The translations under genes and the position numbers were made by a program. Of a stretch of 64,000 bases of DNA, positions 27,221 to 35,167 are shown piece after piece. Positions within the stretch are counted from its first letter, which is position 1. Every line of letters begins with the position of its first letter. Origin of the DNA: Elusimicrobiota bacterium. GTDB lineage: Bacteria; Elusimicrobiota; Elusimicrobia; Elusimicrobiales; UBA9959. The DNA lies in contig JACRER010000032.1 in NCBI GenBank assembly GCA_016234365.1, forward strand, positions 1 through 64,000, written 5' to 3'. The notes below the pieces were generated by a model. It was not told the origin of the DNA. It saw only the letters and a program-made list of their open reading frames with translations, and did no database searches.

Positions 27221-28375
27221 ATGGGCGCGGCACCGGACAGAAAGCGGATATTAAAAGAGATACTGGCGCAACTCCACAAGGGCCTGCCCCTGGAGGAAGC
27301 GAAAGCGCGTTTCGAGCGGGAAGTGGGCAAGGTGACCTCCCACGAGATCTTCGAGCTGGAGCAGTCGTTGCTCGAGGACGGCGTGCCGGCCGAGGAAATA
27401 AAGAAGTTCTGCAACGTACACGCGCTGCTTTTCCAGAAGGACCTGGAGAAGAGCATGGCCGACCCGGACTCCCCATCCCACCCGGTGGCGCTGTTCAAGG
27501 CCGAGAACGCCGAGATAAAACGCCGGGTGGACTCCGCCATGGGGCTGCTGCCGGCACTGAAAGAGGGGGAAGGCGGCGACTGGGTACGCAATATCATAGA
27601 AGAGTTGCGCGCGGTGCTGAAGCATTACGAGCGCAAGGAACAACTTCTTTTTCCTTACCTCGAGAAGGCTGGTTTCTACGGTCCGTCCAAGGTGATGTGG
27701 GGCAAGCACGACGAGGTGCGGGGGCTGTTTAAAACCGCGCTGGCCGCCGGCCCCGCGGAATTCCCCGCTGCGGCCGCCGCCCTGCTGGAAGAACTGGCCG
27801 GCATGATCTTCAAGGAAGAGAGCATCCTCTTCCCCACTTCCCTGGAAAAACTCAAGCCGGCCGATTGGGCCGAGATCTTCCGGGAGAGCGCCCAGGCCGG
27901 ATATGTTTTCATAGAACCTCCGGAGGCCGTGGCCGAGGCGCTGGATGTCGCGCGGAATACGGCTTCTCTGTCGGGCGCCGTGGTGAACCTGCCTAGCGGC
28001 AACCTGTCGCTAGGGGACCTGACGGCCCTGCTCAACGCGCTGCCGGTGGACCTCACCTTCGTGGACGCGGACGATACCGTGCGCTATTTCTCCGAAGGCC
28101 GGGACCGGGTCTTCCTGCGCGCGCGCTCCATAATCGGGCGCAAGGTGCAGAACTGCCACCCGCCGCAGAGCCTGGGGGCCGTGGAAAAGATACTCAACGG
28201 CTTTAGGGACGGCTCCAAGAACTCCGAGGAGTTCTGGATAAACATGAAAGGCCGCGTTATCCACATCCGCTATTTCGCCCTGCGCTCCCCGGAGGGGAAA
28301 TACCTGGGGTCGCTAGAGGTCACCCAGGACATAACGGCCATACAGAAGATAAAAGGCGAAAAAAGGCTGGCGTGA
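27221..28375 (+). CDS. DUF438-hemerythrin-PAS protein, probable NO/redox sensor
   Basis: The 384-residue soluble protein has an N-terminal DUF438 region (about 5-75: ILAQLHKGLPLEEAKARFE), a hemerythrin-like HHE domain (about 85-215, with HPVALFKAENAEI, LKHYERKEQLLFPYL and KHDEVRG) and a C-terminal PAS domain (about 265-378, with DDTVRYFSEG). A di-iron site with PAS suggests sensing of oxygen or nitric oxide. Its place nine bases after nrfA favours a link to nitrite reduction, where NO is a by-product. Function of the family is not firmly established. Confidence 0.87.
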   Translation: MGAAPDRKRILKEILAQLHKGLPLEEAKARFEREVGKVTSHEIFELEQSLLEDGVPAEEIKKFCNVHALLFQKDLEKSMADPDSPSHPVALFKAENAEIKRRVDSAMGLLPALKEGEGGDWVRNIIEELRAVLKHYERKEQLLFPYLEKAGFYGPSKVMWGKHDEVRGLFKTALAAGPAEFPAAAAALLEELAGMIFKEESILFPTSLEKLKPADWAEIFRESAQAGYVFIEPPEAVAEALDVARNTASLSGAVVNLPSGNLSLGDLTALLNALPVDLTFVDADDTVRYFSEGRDRVFLRARSIIGRKVQNCHPPQSLGAVEKILNGFRDGSKNSEEFWINMKGRVIHIRYFALRSPEGKYLGSLEVTQDITAIQKIKGEKRLA

Positions 28376-28376
28376 T

Positions 28377-28607
28377 ATGGCTGAAAAAATAATAGACCTG
28401 GATAAGACGCTGTTCGACGTGACCGCCCAGTACCCGGAGACCATAGACATTCTCTTCGGGCTGGGCTTTATGGGTGTGAAGAATCCGGGAATGCGCGAAA
28501 GCCACGGCCGGCAGATGACCCTGCGTACCGGCTGCGGGCACCTGGGCCTGGACCTGGCGGCGGTAAAGGCCGCCCTCGAGGCCAAGGGCTTCACCGTAAA
28601 GTCCTGA
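28377..28607 (+). CDS. DUF1858-domain small protein
   Basis: The 76-residue protein matches the DUF1858 pattern (IIDLDKTLFDVTAQYPETID, then LGFMGVKNPGMRES). Such domains occur alone or joined to DUF438 proteins and are often next to redox enzymes. It begins one base after the DUF438 gene stop and is the last gene of the nitrite group. Confidence 0.85.
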   Translation: MAEKIIDLDKTLFDVTAQYPETIDILFGLGFMGVKNPGMRESHGRQMTLRTGCGHLGLDLAAVKAALEAKGFTVKS

Positions 28608-28658
28608 GGCCGGCGCGGGAAGAGCGAGGCGCCGGCGAAGCTGCCCGCGCCTTTTCTC

Positions 28659-28692
28659 TTGACAGGTATTTGGCTATTTGGCAAAATAGCCA
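28659..28692 (+). promoter_or_regulatory. arsR promoter and operator
   Basis: A perfect TTGACA (28659-28664) lies 17 bases from CAAAAT (28682-28687). A perfect 9-bp inverted repeat, TGGCTATTT-GGCA-AAATAGCCA (28671-28692), covers the spacer and -10 box, the expected place for an ArsR repressor. The ATG of arsR begins eight bases after the -10 box with no Shine-Dalgarno, so the transcript is probably leaderless. Confidence 0.85.
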
Positions 28693-28695
28693 TAT

Positions 28696-28992
28696 ATGAA
28701 ACCGGACCTTAAGAAAAATTACAGCAGGGAAGCCGCCGTGCTCAAAGCCATGGCGCACCCCACCCGCCTGCTTATCCTCAATTCCCTGAGGAAGAAGGAG
28801 ACCTGCGTCTGCGAGCTGCGCGACCTGGTGGGCGACGATCTCTCCACCGTCTCCAAGCATCTGCTGGTCCTGAAGAACGCCGGCCTGGTGGCCGCCCGCC
28901 GGGAGGGGAACTGGCTTTACTACCGCCTAACCTGCCCCTGCGTGCTGGATTTTACCCGCTGTATAGCGGCCCTGGAGAAAGCCAATGTTTAA
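28696..28992 (+). CDS. arsR: ArsR-family arsenite-responsive repressor
   Basis: The 98-residue winged-helix protein has the metal-binding CVCEL motif at the start of a DNA-binding helix, then DLSTVSKHLLVLKNAGLV as recognition helix and wing. A second cysteine cluster lies near the end (CPCVLDFTRC). Cysteine thiolates of this sort bind As(III) or Sb(III) and release the operator. Its own palindromic operator lies immediately upstream. It overlaps the permease gene by eight bases. Confidence 0.92.
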   Translation: MKPDLKKNYSREAAVLKAMAHPTRLLILNSLRKKETCVCELRDLVGDDLSTVSKHLLVLKNAGLVAARREGNWLYYRLTCPCVLDFTRCIAALEKANV

Positions 28993-29947
28993 ACCCGTGC
29001 AGCTGTTCGCGGACTGGCTGACTTACGGCGTCTTCGGCCTCGGGAGGGAGACGCTGGCCGGCGGCGCGGTGAACTTCTTCGTGTTCGACACGATAAAGAT
29101 CCTCGCCATGCTGGCGGCCATCATCTATGCCGTAGCTGTGATGCGCACTTTCCTGCCGGCGTCCAAAGTGCGGGATATCATCCTTAAAAAGAGCCGCTTC
29201 GCCGGCCACCTGTGGGCCGCGGCGCTGGGCATAGCCACCCCGTTCTGCACCTGCAGCGCCATTCCGCTGTTCCTCGGCTTCGTGCAGACCGGCATCCCGC
29301 TGGGCATCACCTTCACCTTCCTGGTGGCGTCGCCCATGATCAACGAGATCGCGCTCGTAATGTTGTTCGGTCTGTTCGGGTTCAAGATAGCGGCGCTCTA
29401 CGCGGCCAGCGGTTTTACCATAGCCGTGGCCGCGGGCCTTATAATCGGGCGGCTCAATTTGGAACACCTGCTGGAAGGGTTCGACCCGTCCAAGAGGGTG
29501 CAGAACCACTTGCTGGGGGAGAATATGCCGTGGACCGAACGTTTCTCCTACGCGCGGGACTACATGCTGGACATCCTTAAAAAGGTGTGGCCTTTCGTCC
29601 TTATAGGCGTAGGGGTGGGCGCCTGGATACACGGCTACGTGCCGCAGGACCTGCTGGCCCGCTATACCGGCGAGGGGAAATGGTACGCCGTGCCGCTGGC
29701 CACCCTTATAGGCATACCTGTCTACGCCGGTTGCAGCAGCGTAGTGCCGCTGATAGGCGCGCTGTCCGGCAAAGGTGTGGCCCTGGGCACCATGCTGGCG
29801 TTCATGATGGCCGTCACGGGCCTTTCGCTGCCGGAGTTCATGATCCTCCGGCGCGTGATGAAACTGAAACTGCTCTTTATTTTCTTCGGCATAGTAGGCG
29901 CCGGTATAATGTTCACCGGCTTTTTATTCAACTTCGTGATGCGGTAG
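28985..29947 (+). CDS. arsP: ArsP/DUF318-type permease
   Basis: The 320-residue protein has about eight membrane helices and two matching repeats with the family hallmarks TPFCTCSAIPLFLGF and YAGCSSVVPLIGAL, plus a conserved SPMINEIAL. PF03773 members include ArsP, which exports trivalent methylated arsenicals. The paired cysteines agree with arsenical binding. The nearby arsM would create its substrate. A general permease of another oxyanion or metal remains possible. Confidence 0.82.
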   Translation: MFKPVQLFADWLTYGVFGLGRETLAGGAVNFFVFDTIKILAMLAAIIYAVAVMRTFLPASKVRDIILKKSRFAGHLWAAALGIATPFCTCSAIPLFLGFVQTGIPLGITFTFLVASPMINEIALVMLFGLFGFKIAALYAASGFTIAVAAGLIIGRLNLEHLLEGFDPSKRVQNHLLGENMPWTERFSYARDYMLDILKKVWPFVLIGVGVGAWIHGYVPQDLLARYTGEGKWYAVPLATLIGIPVYAGCSSVVPLIGALSGKGVALGTMLAFMMAVTGLSLPEFMILRRVMKLKLLFIFFGIVGAGIMFTGFLFNFVMR

Positions 29948-29955
29948 GAGGAAAA

Positions 29956-30189
29956 ATGAAAAAGATACAGATCTTCGGCGGCGGCTGCGCCAAATGCGGG
30001 GTACTTTACCAGCACGCCGAGGCCGCGGCCAAGGCGCTGGGCCTGGAATACGAACTGGAGAAGGTCAGCGACTATGAAAAAATAGCCGAGGCCGGGATAA
30101 TGGCCACCCCGGCGCTGGCCGTGGACGGCAAGGTTAAGTTCGAGGGCCGCGTGCCGACCGTAGAAGCCCTAAAGGGGATACTTAAATGA
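29956..30189 (+). CDS. Small thioredoxin-fold redox protein (thioredoxin_3 type)
   Basis: The 77-residue protein starts at an ATG preceded by AGGAGG. It has the active-site motif GGGCAKCG and the cis-Pro region MATPALAVDGKV, typical of minimal thioredoxins that accompany DUF318 permeases. It may reduce arsenicals or the cysteines of the permease or ArsC. It overlaps arsM by four bases. Confidence 0.85.
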   Translation: MKKIQIFGGGCAKCGVLYQHAEAAAKALGLEYELEKVSDYEKIAEAGIMATPALAVDGKVKFEGRVPTVEALKGILK

Positions 30190-30941
30190 AAGGCTCGCAC
30201 GCTGCCGTTCGCTCCATGGTGAAGTCCGCCTACGGCAAGGTGGCCAGGGCCTCGTCCTCGTGTTGCTCCGGCTCTTCCTGTTGCGGGCCCGCCCCCGCGG
30301 CTTCCGAGGGGGAACTGGGGCTGTCCTGCGGCAACCCGGTGGGGTTCTCGAAGATAAAGAAGGGCATGACCGTGCTGGACCTGGGCAGCGGGGCCGGCAA
30401 GGACGTCTTTATTGCGGCGCCGCTGGCCGGGCCGAAGGGCCGGGTGATAGGCGTGGACATGACTCCGGAGATGCTGAAACTCGCCAAGAAGAACCTGTCC
30501 AAGTTCACCGCCCGCACCGGGCTCAGGAACGTGGAGTTCCGCAAAGGGCTCATAGAGGAATTGCCGGTGAAGGATGGCGAGGCGGACCTGATCATCTCCA
30601 ATTGCGTGGTCAATCTTTCCCCGGACAAGCCCGCCGTCTTCCGCGAGGCCTTCCGCGCCCTTAAGCCGGGAGGCCGCATGGTGGTGAGCGACATAGTGCT
30701 CAACCGCGAGTTGCCGCCGGCGCTTAAAAAACACGCCGGGCTTTACGCCGCCTGCGTGGCCGGCGCCTTGCAGCGCCGGGATTACCTCGGCGCCATCAAG
30801 GCCGCCGGGTTCAAAGGCATAAAACTGCTGTCTGACAAGGTCTACCGGGCCGGCGGCACCTGCTCCGACCCCATCACCGACAAGGCCGGCAAAGCCCTGG
30901 ACGGCGCGGCTTCGAGCATAACCGTGTGCGCGAGGAAATAA
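30186..30941 (+). CDS. arsM: Arsenite S-adenosylmethionine methyltransferase ArsM
   Basis: The 251-residue protein has an N-terminal cysteine-rich stretch (SSCCSGSSCCGP), the ArsM block GLSCGNPVGF, SAM motif VLDLGSGAGKDVF and the conserved cysteines SNCVVNLS and AACVAGAL that bind As(III). It should convert arsenite to methylated arsenicals. The GC-rich N-terminal Cys run is longer than needed for catalysis and may bind extra metalloid. Confidence 0.93.
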   Translation: MKGSHAAVRSMVKSAYGKVARASSSCCSGSSCCGPAPAASEGELGLSCGNPVGFSKIKKGMTVLDLGSGAGKDVFIAAPLAGPKGRVIGVDMTPEMLKLAKKNLSKFTARTGLRNVEFRKGLIEELPVKDGEADLIISNCVVNLSPDKPAVFREAFRALKPGGRMVVSDIVLNRELPPALKKHAGLYAACVAGALQRRDYLGAIKAAGFKGIKLLSDKVYRAGGTCSDPITDKAGKALDGAASSITVCARK

Positions 30942-30942
30942 A

Positions 30943-31353
30943 GTGAAGAAAATACTTTTTCTCTGCACGGGCAATTCCTGCCGCAGTCAGATGGCCGAAG
31001 GCTGGGGCAAAAAACTTCTGGCCGGCAAGGCGGAAGTGTTTTCCGCCGGCACCAACCCCGGCTTGGTGGACCCGAGGGCCATAAAGGTGATGGCCGAGGC
31101 CGGGGTGGATATTTCCGGCCACCGGTCCAAGAGCGCCGCCGAGTTCAAGGACGCCGCGTTCGACCTGGTGGTGACGGTGTGCGACAAGGCCAGGGAAAGC
31201 TGCCCGGTATGGTTCGGCAAGGCGGAAAAACTCCATAAGAGCTTCGAGGACCCGCCTTTCCTCGCCAAGGACGCAAAGACGGAAGAAGAGGCACTGGCGC
31301 ATTACCGCCGGGTGCGCGACGAAATAAAGACATTCGTGGGAGGACTGCTCTGA
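30943..31353 (+). CDS. arsC: Arsenate reductase ArsC, thioredoxin-coupled type
   Basis: The 136-residue protein has the low-molecular-weight phosphatase-like loop CTGNSCRS and the two relay cysteines in [14 protein letters not shown], characteristic of the thioredoxin-linked S. aureus/B. subtilis-type arsenate reductase. It reduces arsenate to arsenite for Acr3. The start codon is GTG at 30943, one base after the arsM stop; no ATG fits the conserved N-terminus [10 protein letters not shown]. Confidence 0.95.
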   Translation: MKKILFLCTGNSCRSQMAEGWGKKLLAGKAEVFSAGTNPGLVDPRAIKVMAEAGVDISGHRSKSAAEFKDAAFDLVVTVCDKARESCPVWFGKAEKLHKSFEDPPFLAKDAKTEEEALAHYRRVRDEIKTFVGGLL

Positions 31354-32423
31354 TGGAAGGCATAATAAAGAAACTTTCGTTTTTGGACCGCTACCTGACG
31401 CTCTGGATCTTCCTGGCCATGGCGGCCGGCGTGGCCGCCGGCTGGGTGTGGCCGCAGACCGTGGCGGAGTTCAACGCCGCTTCCAGCGTGGGCACCACTT
31501 CCATCCCCATAGCCATAGGCCTCATCCTCATGATGTACCCGCCGCTGGCCAAGGTGAAATACGAGGAGATGCACCGCGTCTTCGAGAATAAGAAGGTCCT
31601 GCTGCTGTCCCTCGCCCAGAACTGGCTGGTAGGCCCGGTGCTTATGACCGCGCTGGCCATAATTTTCCTGCGCGACAAGCCGGAGTACATGGTGGGCCTT
31701 ATCATGATAGGTTTGGCCCGCTGCATTGCCATGGTGATAGTCTGGAACGACCTCGCCCGCGGCGACAGGGAATACTGCGCCGGCCTGGTGGCCTTCAACT
31801 CCGTTTTTCAGGTGCTGTTCTTCCCGGTTTACGCCTGGTTCTTCATAACGCTGGTGCCGCGCTGGCTGGGGTTGGAGGGGGCGGTGGTGAATATCACGAT
31901 GGGCGAGATAGCCAAAAGCGTTTTAATTTATCTGGGCATCCCCTTCATAGCCGGCATAGCTACCAGGTTCGCCATGCTTAAAACGAAGGGCGCCGAGTGG
32001 TATGCCTCTAAATTCATCCCTGTTATCAGTCCCCTGACGCTGATAGCTTTGCTTTTCACCATAATCGTGATGTTCTCCATAAAAGGCGAGAACATAGTGC
32101 AGGTGCCCATGGACGTGCTGCGCATCGCCGTGCCGCTGCTGGTCTATTTTGTCCTGATGTTCTTCGCCTCCTTCTACATGGGCAGGAAGGCCGGGGCTAA
32201 TTACGAGCAGTCCGCTACGCTCTCCTTTACTGCGGCTTCCAACAACTTCGAACTGGCCATCGCGGTGGCCATAGCCACTTTCGGCATAAAGCACGGGGCG
32301 GCTTTCGCGGCCGTCATAGGCCCGTTGGTGGAGGTACCGGCCCTAATAGCCCTGGTTAACGTTTCCCTGTGGATAGGCCGCCGCTGGTATGGGGTGCCCG
32401 CGCTCCGGCCTGAAAATGTATAA
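31353..32423 (+). CDS. acr3: Arsenite efflux permease Acr3
   Basis: The 356-residue protein has ten predicted helices and the Acr3 family residues, including [20 protein letters not shown] with its critical Cys, and [15 protein letters not shown]. It exports As(III) using the proton gradient. ATG at 31353 overlaps the arsC stop (TGATG). It is the last structural gene of the arsenic operon; the receiver gene begins 12 bases later. Confidence 0.96.
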   Translation: MEGIIKKLSFLDRYLTLWIFLAMAAGVAAGWVWPQTVAEFNAASSVGTTSIPIAIGLILMMYPPLAKVKYEEMHRVFENKKVLLLSLAQNWLVGPVLMTALAIIFLRDKPEYMVGLIMIGLARCIAMVIVWNDLARGDREYCAGLVAFNSVFQVLFFPVYAWFFITLVPRWLGLEGAVVNITMGEIAKSVLIYLGIPFIAGIATRFAMLKTKGAEWYASKFIPVISPLTLIALLFTIIVMFSIKGENIVQVPMDVLRIAVPLLVYFVLMFFASFYMGRKAGANYEQSATLSFTAASNNFELAIAVAIATFGIKHGAAFAAVIGPLVEVPALIALVNVSLWIGRRWYGVPALRPENV

Positions 32424-32424
32424 T
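32419..32424 (+). promoter_or_regulatory. Candidate -10 box overlapping the acr3 stop
   Basis: TATAAT contains the TAA stop codon of acr3 and ends 11 bases before the ATG of the receiver gene, which has no Shine-Dalgarno. No -35 is evident. It could give the receiver its own near-leaderless transcript. Confidence 0.35.
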
Positions 32425-32435
32425 AGTTCTCAGTT

Positions 32436-32825
32436 ATGAAGCCCAAGATCCTGCTGGTTGACGATCTGGAAGACATCCTGGCCGTGGTGCGCAAACTGCT
32501 GCCCGGCTGCGACGTGTCCGAGGCCCACAACGGCGCCGAAGCGCTGAGACTGGCCGCTGAGCAAAAGCCCGACCTCGTAGTGCTTGACGTCCACCTGCCC
32601 GACATGAGCGGCGTGGATATGATGGAGCGCTTTGCGGCCATGGACCCTAAGCCGGTGGTGATAATGCTTACCGGCGACGCCACGGTGGAAACCGCCGGGC
32701 GCGGGCTGGCCGCCGGGGCTTTCGCCTACATCACGAAGCCTTTCGAGGCCAAGGACCTGCTGGAACTGGTAGTGAAGGGGCTTGATTTTGCGGAAAAAGA
32801 GAAGGCCCGCCGCAACAATCCCTAG
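32436..32825 (+). CDS. Single-domain response regulator (receiver only)
   Basis: The 129-residue protein is a CheY-like receiver: acidic pair LLVDDLED, phospho-acceptor Asp in LVVLDVHLPDMSG, Thr in MLTGDA and Lys in YITKPFEAKD. There is no output domain and no histidine kinase in the window. It lies 12 bases after acr3 and before a strong terminator. A role in arsenic signalling is possible only by position. Confidence 0.92.
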   Translation: MKPKILLVDDLEDILAVVRKLLPGCDVSEAHNGAEALRLAAEQKPDLVVLDVHLPDMSGVDMMERFAAMDPKPVVIMLTGDATVETAGRGLAAGAFAYITKPFEAKDLLELVVKGLDFAEKEKARRNNP

Positions 32826-32842
32826 CCGTTGCCCTATAAATC

Positions 32843-32877
32843 AAAACCCCGCGCCCTTACGGACGCGGGGTTTTTTA
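32843..32877. terminator. Bidirectional terminator between receiver and FadL genes
   Basis: The stem AACCCCGCG(CCC) pairs with (GGA)CGCGGGGTT and is flanked by A- and T-runs on both sides, so it can end the plus-strand arsenic unit and the minus-strand FadL gene. Confidence 0.88.
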
Positions 32878-32898
32878 ATCCCCTGAATAACCTTCGGT

Positions 32899-34149
32899 TT
32901 AGAACTTGTAACCGACGGTGATGCCCGGCAGGTGGGCGGTGGAAGTGTACTTGCCCTTGAGCGTGGCGCCGCCGTTAGGAGAGGCGTCGATCTTGCGCTC
33001 CAGGAACATCAGGTACATGTAGGCCACGTCCACGGTGATGTTGTTCTTGTTCCAGCCGGCGCCAAGGGAGAGGGCCACGCGGTTGGAATCCGGCACGCGG
33101 GTCTCGAAGTATTTGTTCGGGACCGGGGTTATGTCGTAGAAGGCGCCGGCGCGGAACTTCCACGCGTCGGAGTACTTGTATTCGGAACCAACGCGAACGG
33201 CCCAGGCAGGCTGCCAGTTCTTGACGTCCTTGCTGATGGCGCCGACGCCGCTGTCCTTGGTGTAGCCGATGATGATATTGCGGTAGGTGGACCAGTCGGT
33301 GTAGTCGAGGTCGGCCGAGAAGAGCAGTTTGTCGCTGTACTTATAGGCCGCGCCGAGCTGAAACATATCCGGCAGGGTCAGCTTGGTGTGAGCGTCCCGG
33401 TCGGTGGCCCTTGCGGCGGATACTACGCCGCTGGTCGGGAGGAGGTTTATCTTGCCTTCGATGAGCACCTTCACAGGGCTGTGGTAGTTGGCGCCGAAGC
33501 TCAGTTTGTCGTTATGCTTATACATAACGGCGGCGTTGTAGCCCCAGCCGTTGCCGTCACCCTCGAGGGTCTGTTCCTCGTTCAGGACCGGCGAGCCGGC
33601 GTAGAGGGCGTTGGCGGGAGCCACGATCATCTTGTCGAGGGTAGCATCCAGCTGGACGTAGTCGAAGCCGGCGGCAAAGGAGAACTTGTCGTTCAACTTG
33701 TATGCGCCGTTAAGGTTATAGTTGACGGCTTTGACTTCGGACTTGGTGGCAACGGTGCGGGTTTCCGCGGTATTCTTGTTCCACTCGGTGGAAAGTCCGA
33801 AAGGGGCGTTCGCGCCGAAACCCAGCGACCACTGGTCGTTTAATTTATGGGTGGCGTAGAAATGAGGGGGGATGTGGGTCTTGTTCGCTATCTTGTCTTT
33901 GGTGCCGTCGAGGTTCTTGTGCTCCATGGTCGGGATGACCATGACGGTGCCGAGGGAGAGGTTGGTGCCTTCCTGGCCCGTTATGGCGGCGGGGTTGTAC
34001 CACACTGCTGACGCGTTATCGGCCACGGCGGTGTAGGCGTTGGCCATACCGGTAGCTTTAGCGTCCTGGTCTGCGAGGCGGAAACCCGCGGCGTTGACGC
34101 TGCTCGCCAACCCCATGAGGCCCACCAGTATGAGGACTATTATGTTCAT
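32899..34149 (-). CDS. OmpP1/FadL-family outer-membrane transport protein
   Basis: The 416-residue product has a signal peptide, the FadL hatch-like start (AGFRLADQDAKATGMANAYTA, then DNASAVWYNPAAI) and a C-terminal barrel ending in the aromatic GVTVGYKF-type strand (ITVGYKF). The family carries long-chain fatty acids or other hydrophobic compounds across the outer membrane. The ATG at 34149 follows a strong AGGAGG site and TATAAT lies about 40 bases upstream. The gene stands alone. Confidence 0.9.
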   Translation of the reverse strand: MNIIVLILVGLMGLASSVNAAGFRLADQDAKATGMANAYTAVADNASAVWYNPAAITGQEGTNLSLGTVMVIPTMEHKNLDGTKDKIANKTHIPPHFYATHKLNDQWSLGFGANAPFGLSTEWNKNTAETRTVATKSEVKAVNYNLNGAYKLNDKFSFAAGFDYVQLDATLDKMIVAPANALYAGSPVLNEEQTLEGDGNGWGYNAAVMYKHNDKLSFGANYHSPVKVLIEGKINLLPTSGVVSAARATDRDAHTKLTLPDMFQLGAAYKYSDKLLFSADLDYTDWSTYRNIIIGYTKDSGVGAISKDVKNWQPAWAVRVGSEYKYSDAWKFRAGAFYDITPVPNKYFETRVPDSNRVALSLGAGWNKNNITVDVAYMYLMFLERKIDASPNGGATLKGKYTSTAHLPGITVGYKF

Positions 34150-34243
34150 TACTACCTCCTGACTGATTTATACGACCTGTCAATTATACAAAATGCCCTC
34201 CGGGACCGTCTTAACAACGGTCAACCCCCAAAACCAGGCGCTT

Positions 34244-35116
34244 TTAAAGGGGCCAGAGTTTTATGGTTTTGTCGTTTGAGGCGGAGGCCAGGTACTTGCC
34301 GTCCGGAGAGATGTCCACAGAATAGATCTCGTCCGTATGGCCCTCGAAGGTCTTAAGGCAGGCGCCAGAGACCGGGTCCCAGAGCTTTACGGCCGAGCCG
34401 CCGCCGGTGGCTACCTGCTTGCCGTCCGGGGAGAAGGTGACGCAGTTTATCCAGTCGCTGTCTTTTACGGAACCGGCTTCCACCAGCTTTTCCGCGTCCC
34501 AGATCTCCAGGCGTTTCTCCATACCGGTGCCGGCGGCCAGCAGGCGGCCGTCGGGCGAGAAAGCCAGCGAGCGGATGCCGTAGGCGTAAGAGTCGTTATC
34601 CTTAAGGAGTTTCCCGTCGGCGTCCAGGAACTGCAGTTCCACGCCGCCGGCCGCGATAAGCCCTTTGGGGGAGACGGCCAGCGCTTTGATGTCGCCTATG
34701 CCGGGTTCCAGGGTCTTTTCCAACCAGCCTTTGGGGGAGGAGAAGACCTTTATGGTGCCGTCGTCCGAGCCGGAGTAGAGCAGTTTGCCGTCAGGGGAGA
34801 AGGCGAGGCAGTTGACCGGCCCCGAGTGTTTGGAGGCGGCGGCCAGGGTGGAGCAGTCCGCGGTGCGCCAGATCTTTATCCCCTTGTCCCAGGACGCGGA
34901 GGCGAATACGTCGCCGTCGGGATCGAAGGCTACCGCGCGCACAGCCCCTTCGTGGGCCGGTCTGGTTTGTATCTCTATGCCGTCCGGGATGGACCAGAGC
35001 CGGATGGTTTTGTCCTCGCCGGCCGTGGCCAGGAACTTGCCGCATGGCGAAAAAGCCAGCGCCAGCACGCCGTCGGCGTGGCCCGCGAGAGTCTTGATAG
35101 CTGAATTTTCGCCCAT
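34244..35116 (-). CDS. Seven-bladed WD40 beta-propeller protein
   Basis: The 290-residue protein is almost entirely WD40 repeats; seven blades are visible, each with an AFSPDGK-like turn and most ending KLW/RLW/KIW. There is no signal peptide, so it is probably cytoplasmic and serves as a binding scaffold. The ATG at 35116 follows an AGGGGG site. The frame stays open for another 450 codons, but that stretch is antisense to the MFS gene and is not credible. Blade 4 is degenerate (LAVSPKGLIAAGG). No partner is evident. Confidence 0.9.
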   Translation of the reverse strand: MGENSAIKTLAGHADGVLALAFSPCGKFLATAGEDKTIRLWSIPDGIEIQTRPAHEGAVRAVAFDPDGDVFASASWDKGIKIWRTADCSTLAAASKHSGPVNCLAFSPDGKLLYSGSDDGTIKVFSSPKGWLEKTLEPGIGDIKALAVSPKGLIAAGGVELQFLDADGKLLKDNDSYAYGIRSLAFSPDGRLLAAGTGMEKRLEIWDAEKLVEAGSVKDSDWINCVTFSPDGKQVATGGGSAVKLWDPVSGACLKTFEGHTDEIYSVDISPDGKYLASASNDKTIKLWPL

Positions 35117-35150
35117 TTTGCCCCCTGAAATACCCAACGGACATAATTTA

Positions 35151-35156
35151 TATAAT
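35151..35156 (+). promoter_or_regulatory. Candidate -10 box for the MFS gene
   Basis: TATAAT ends 11 bases before the ATG at 35168, which lacks a Shine-Dalgarno. No convincing -35 is seen. Confidence 0.35.
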
Positions 35157-35167
35157 TTTACGTCAAC

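Noticed and set aside
32843-32877. Small RNA gene after the receiver gene
   Set aside because: The hairpin with flanking A and T runs is fully explained as a bidirectional terminator.
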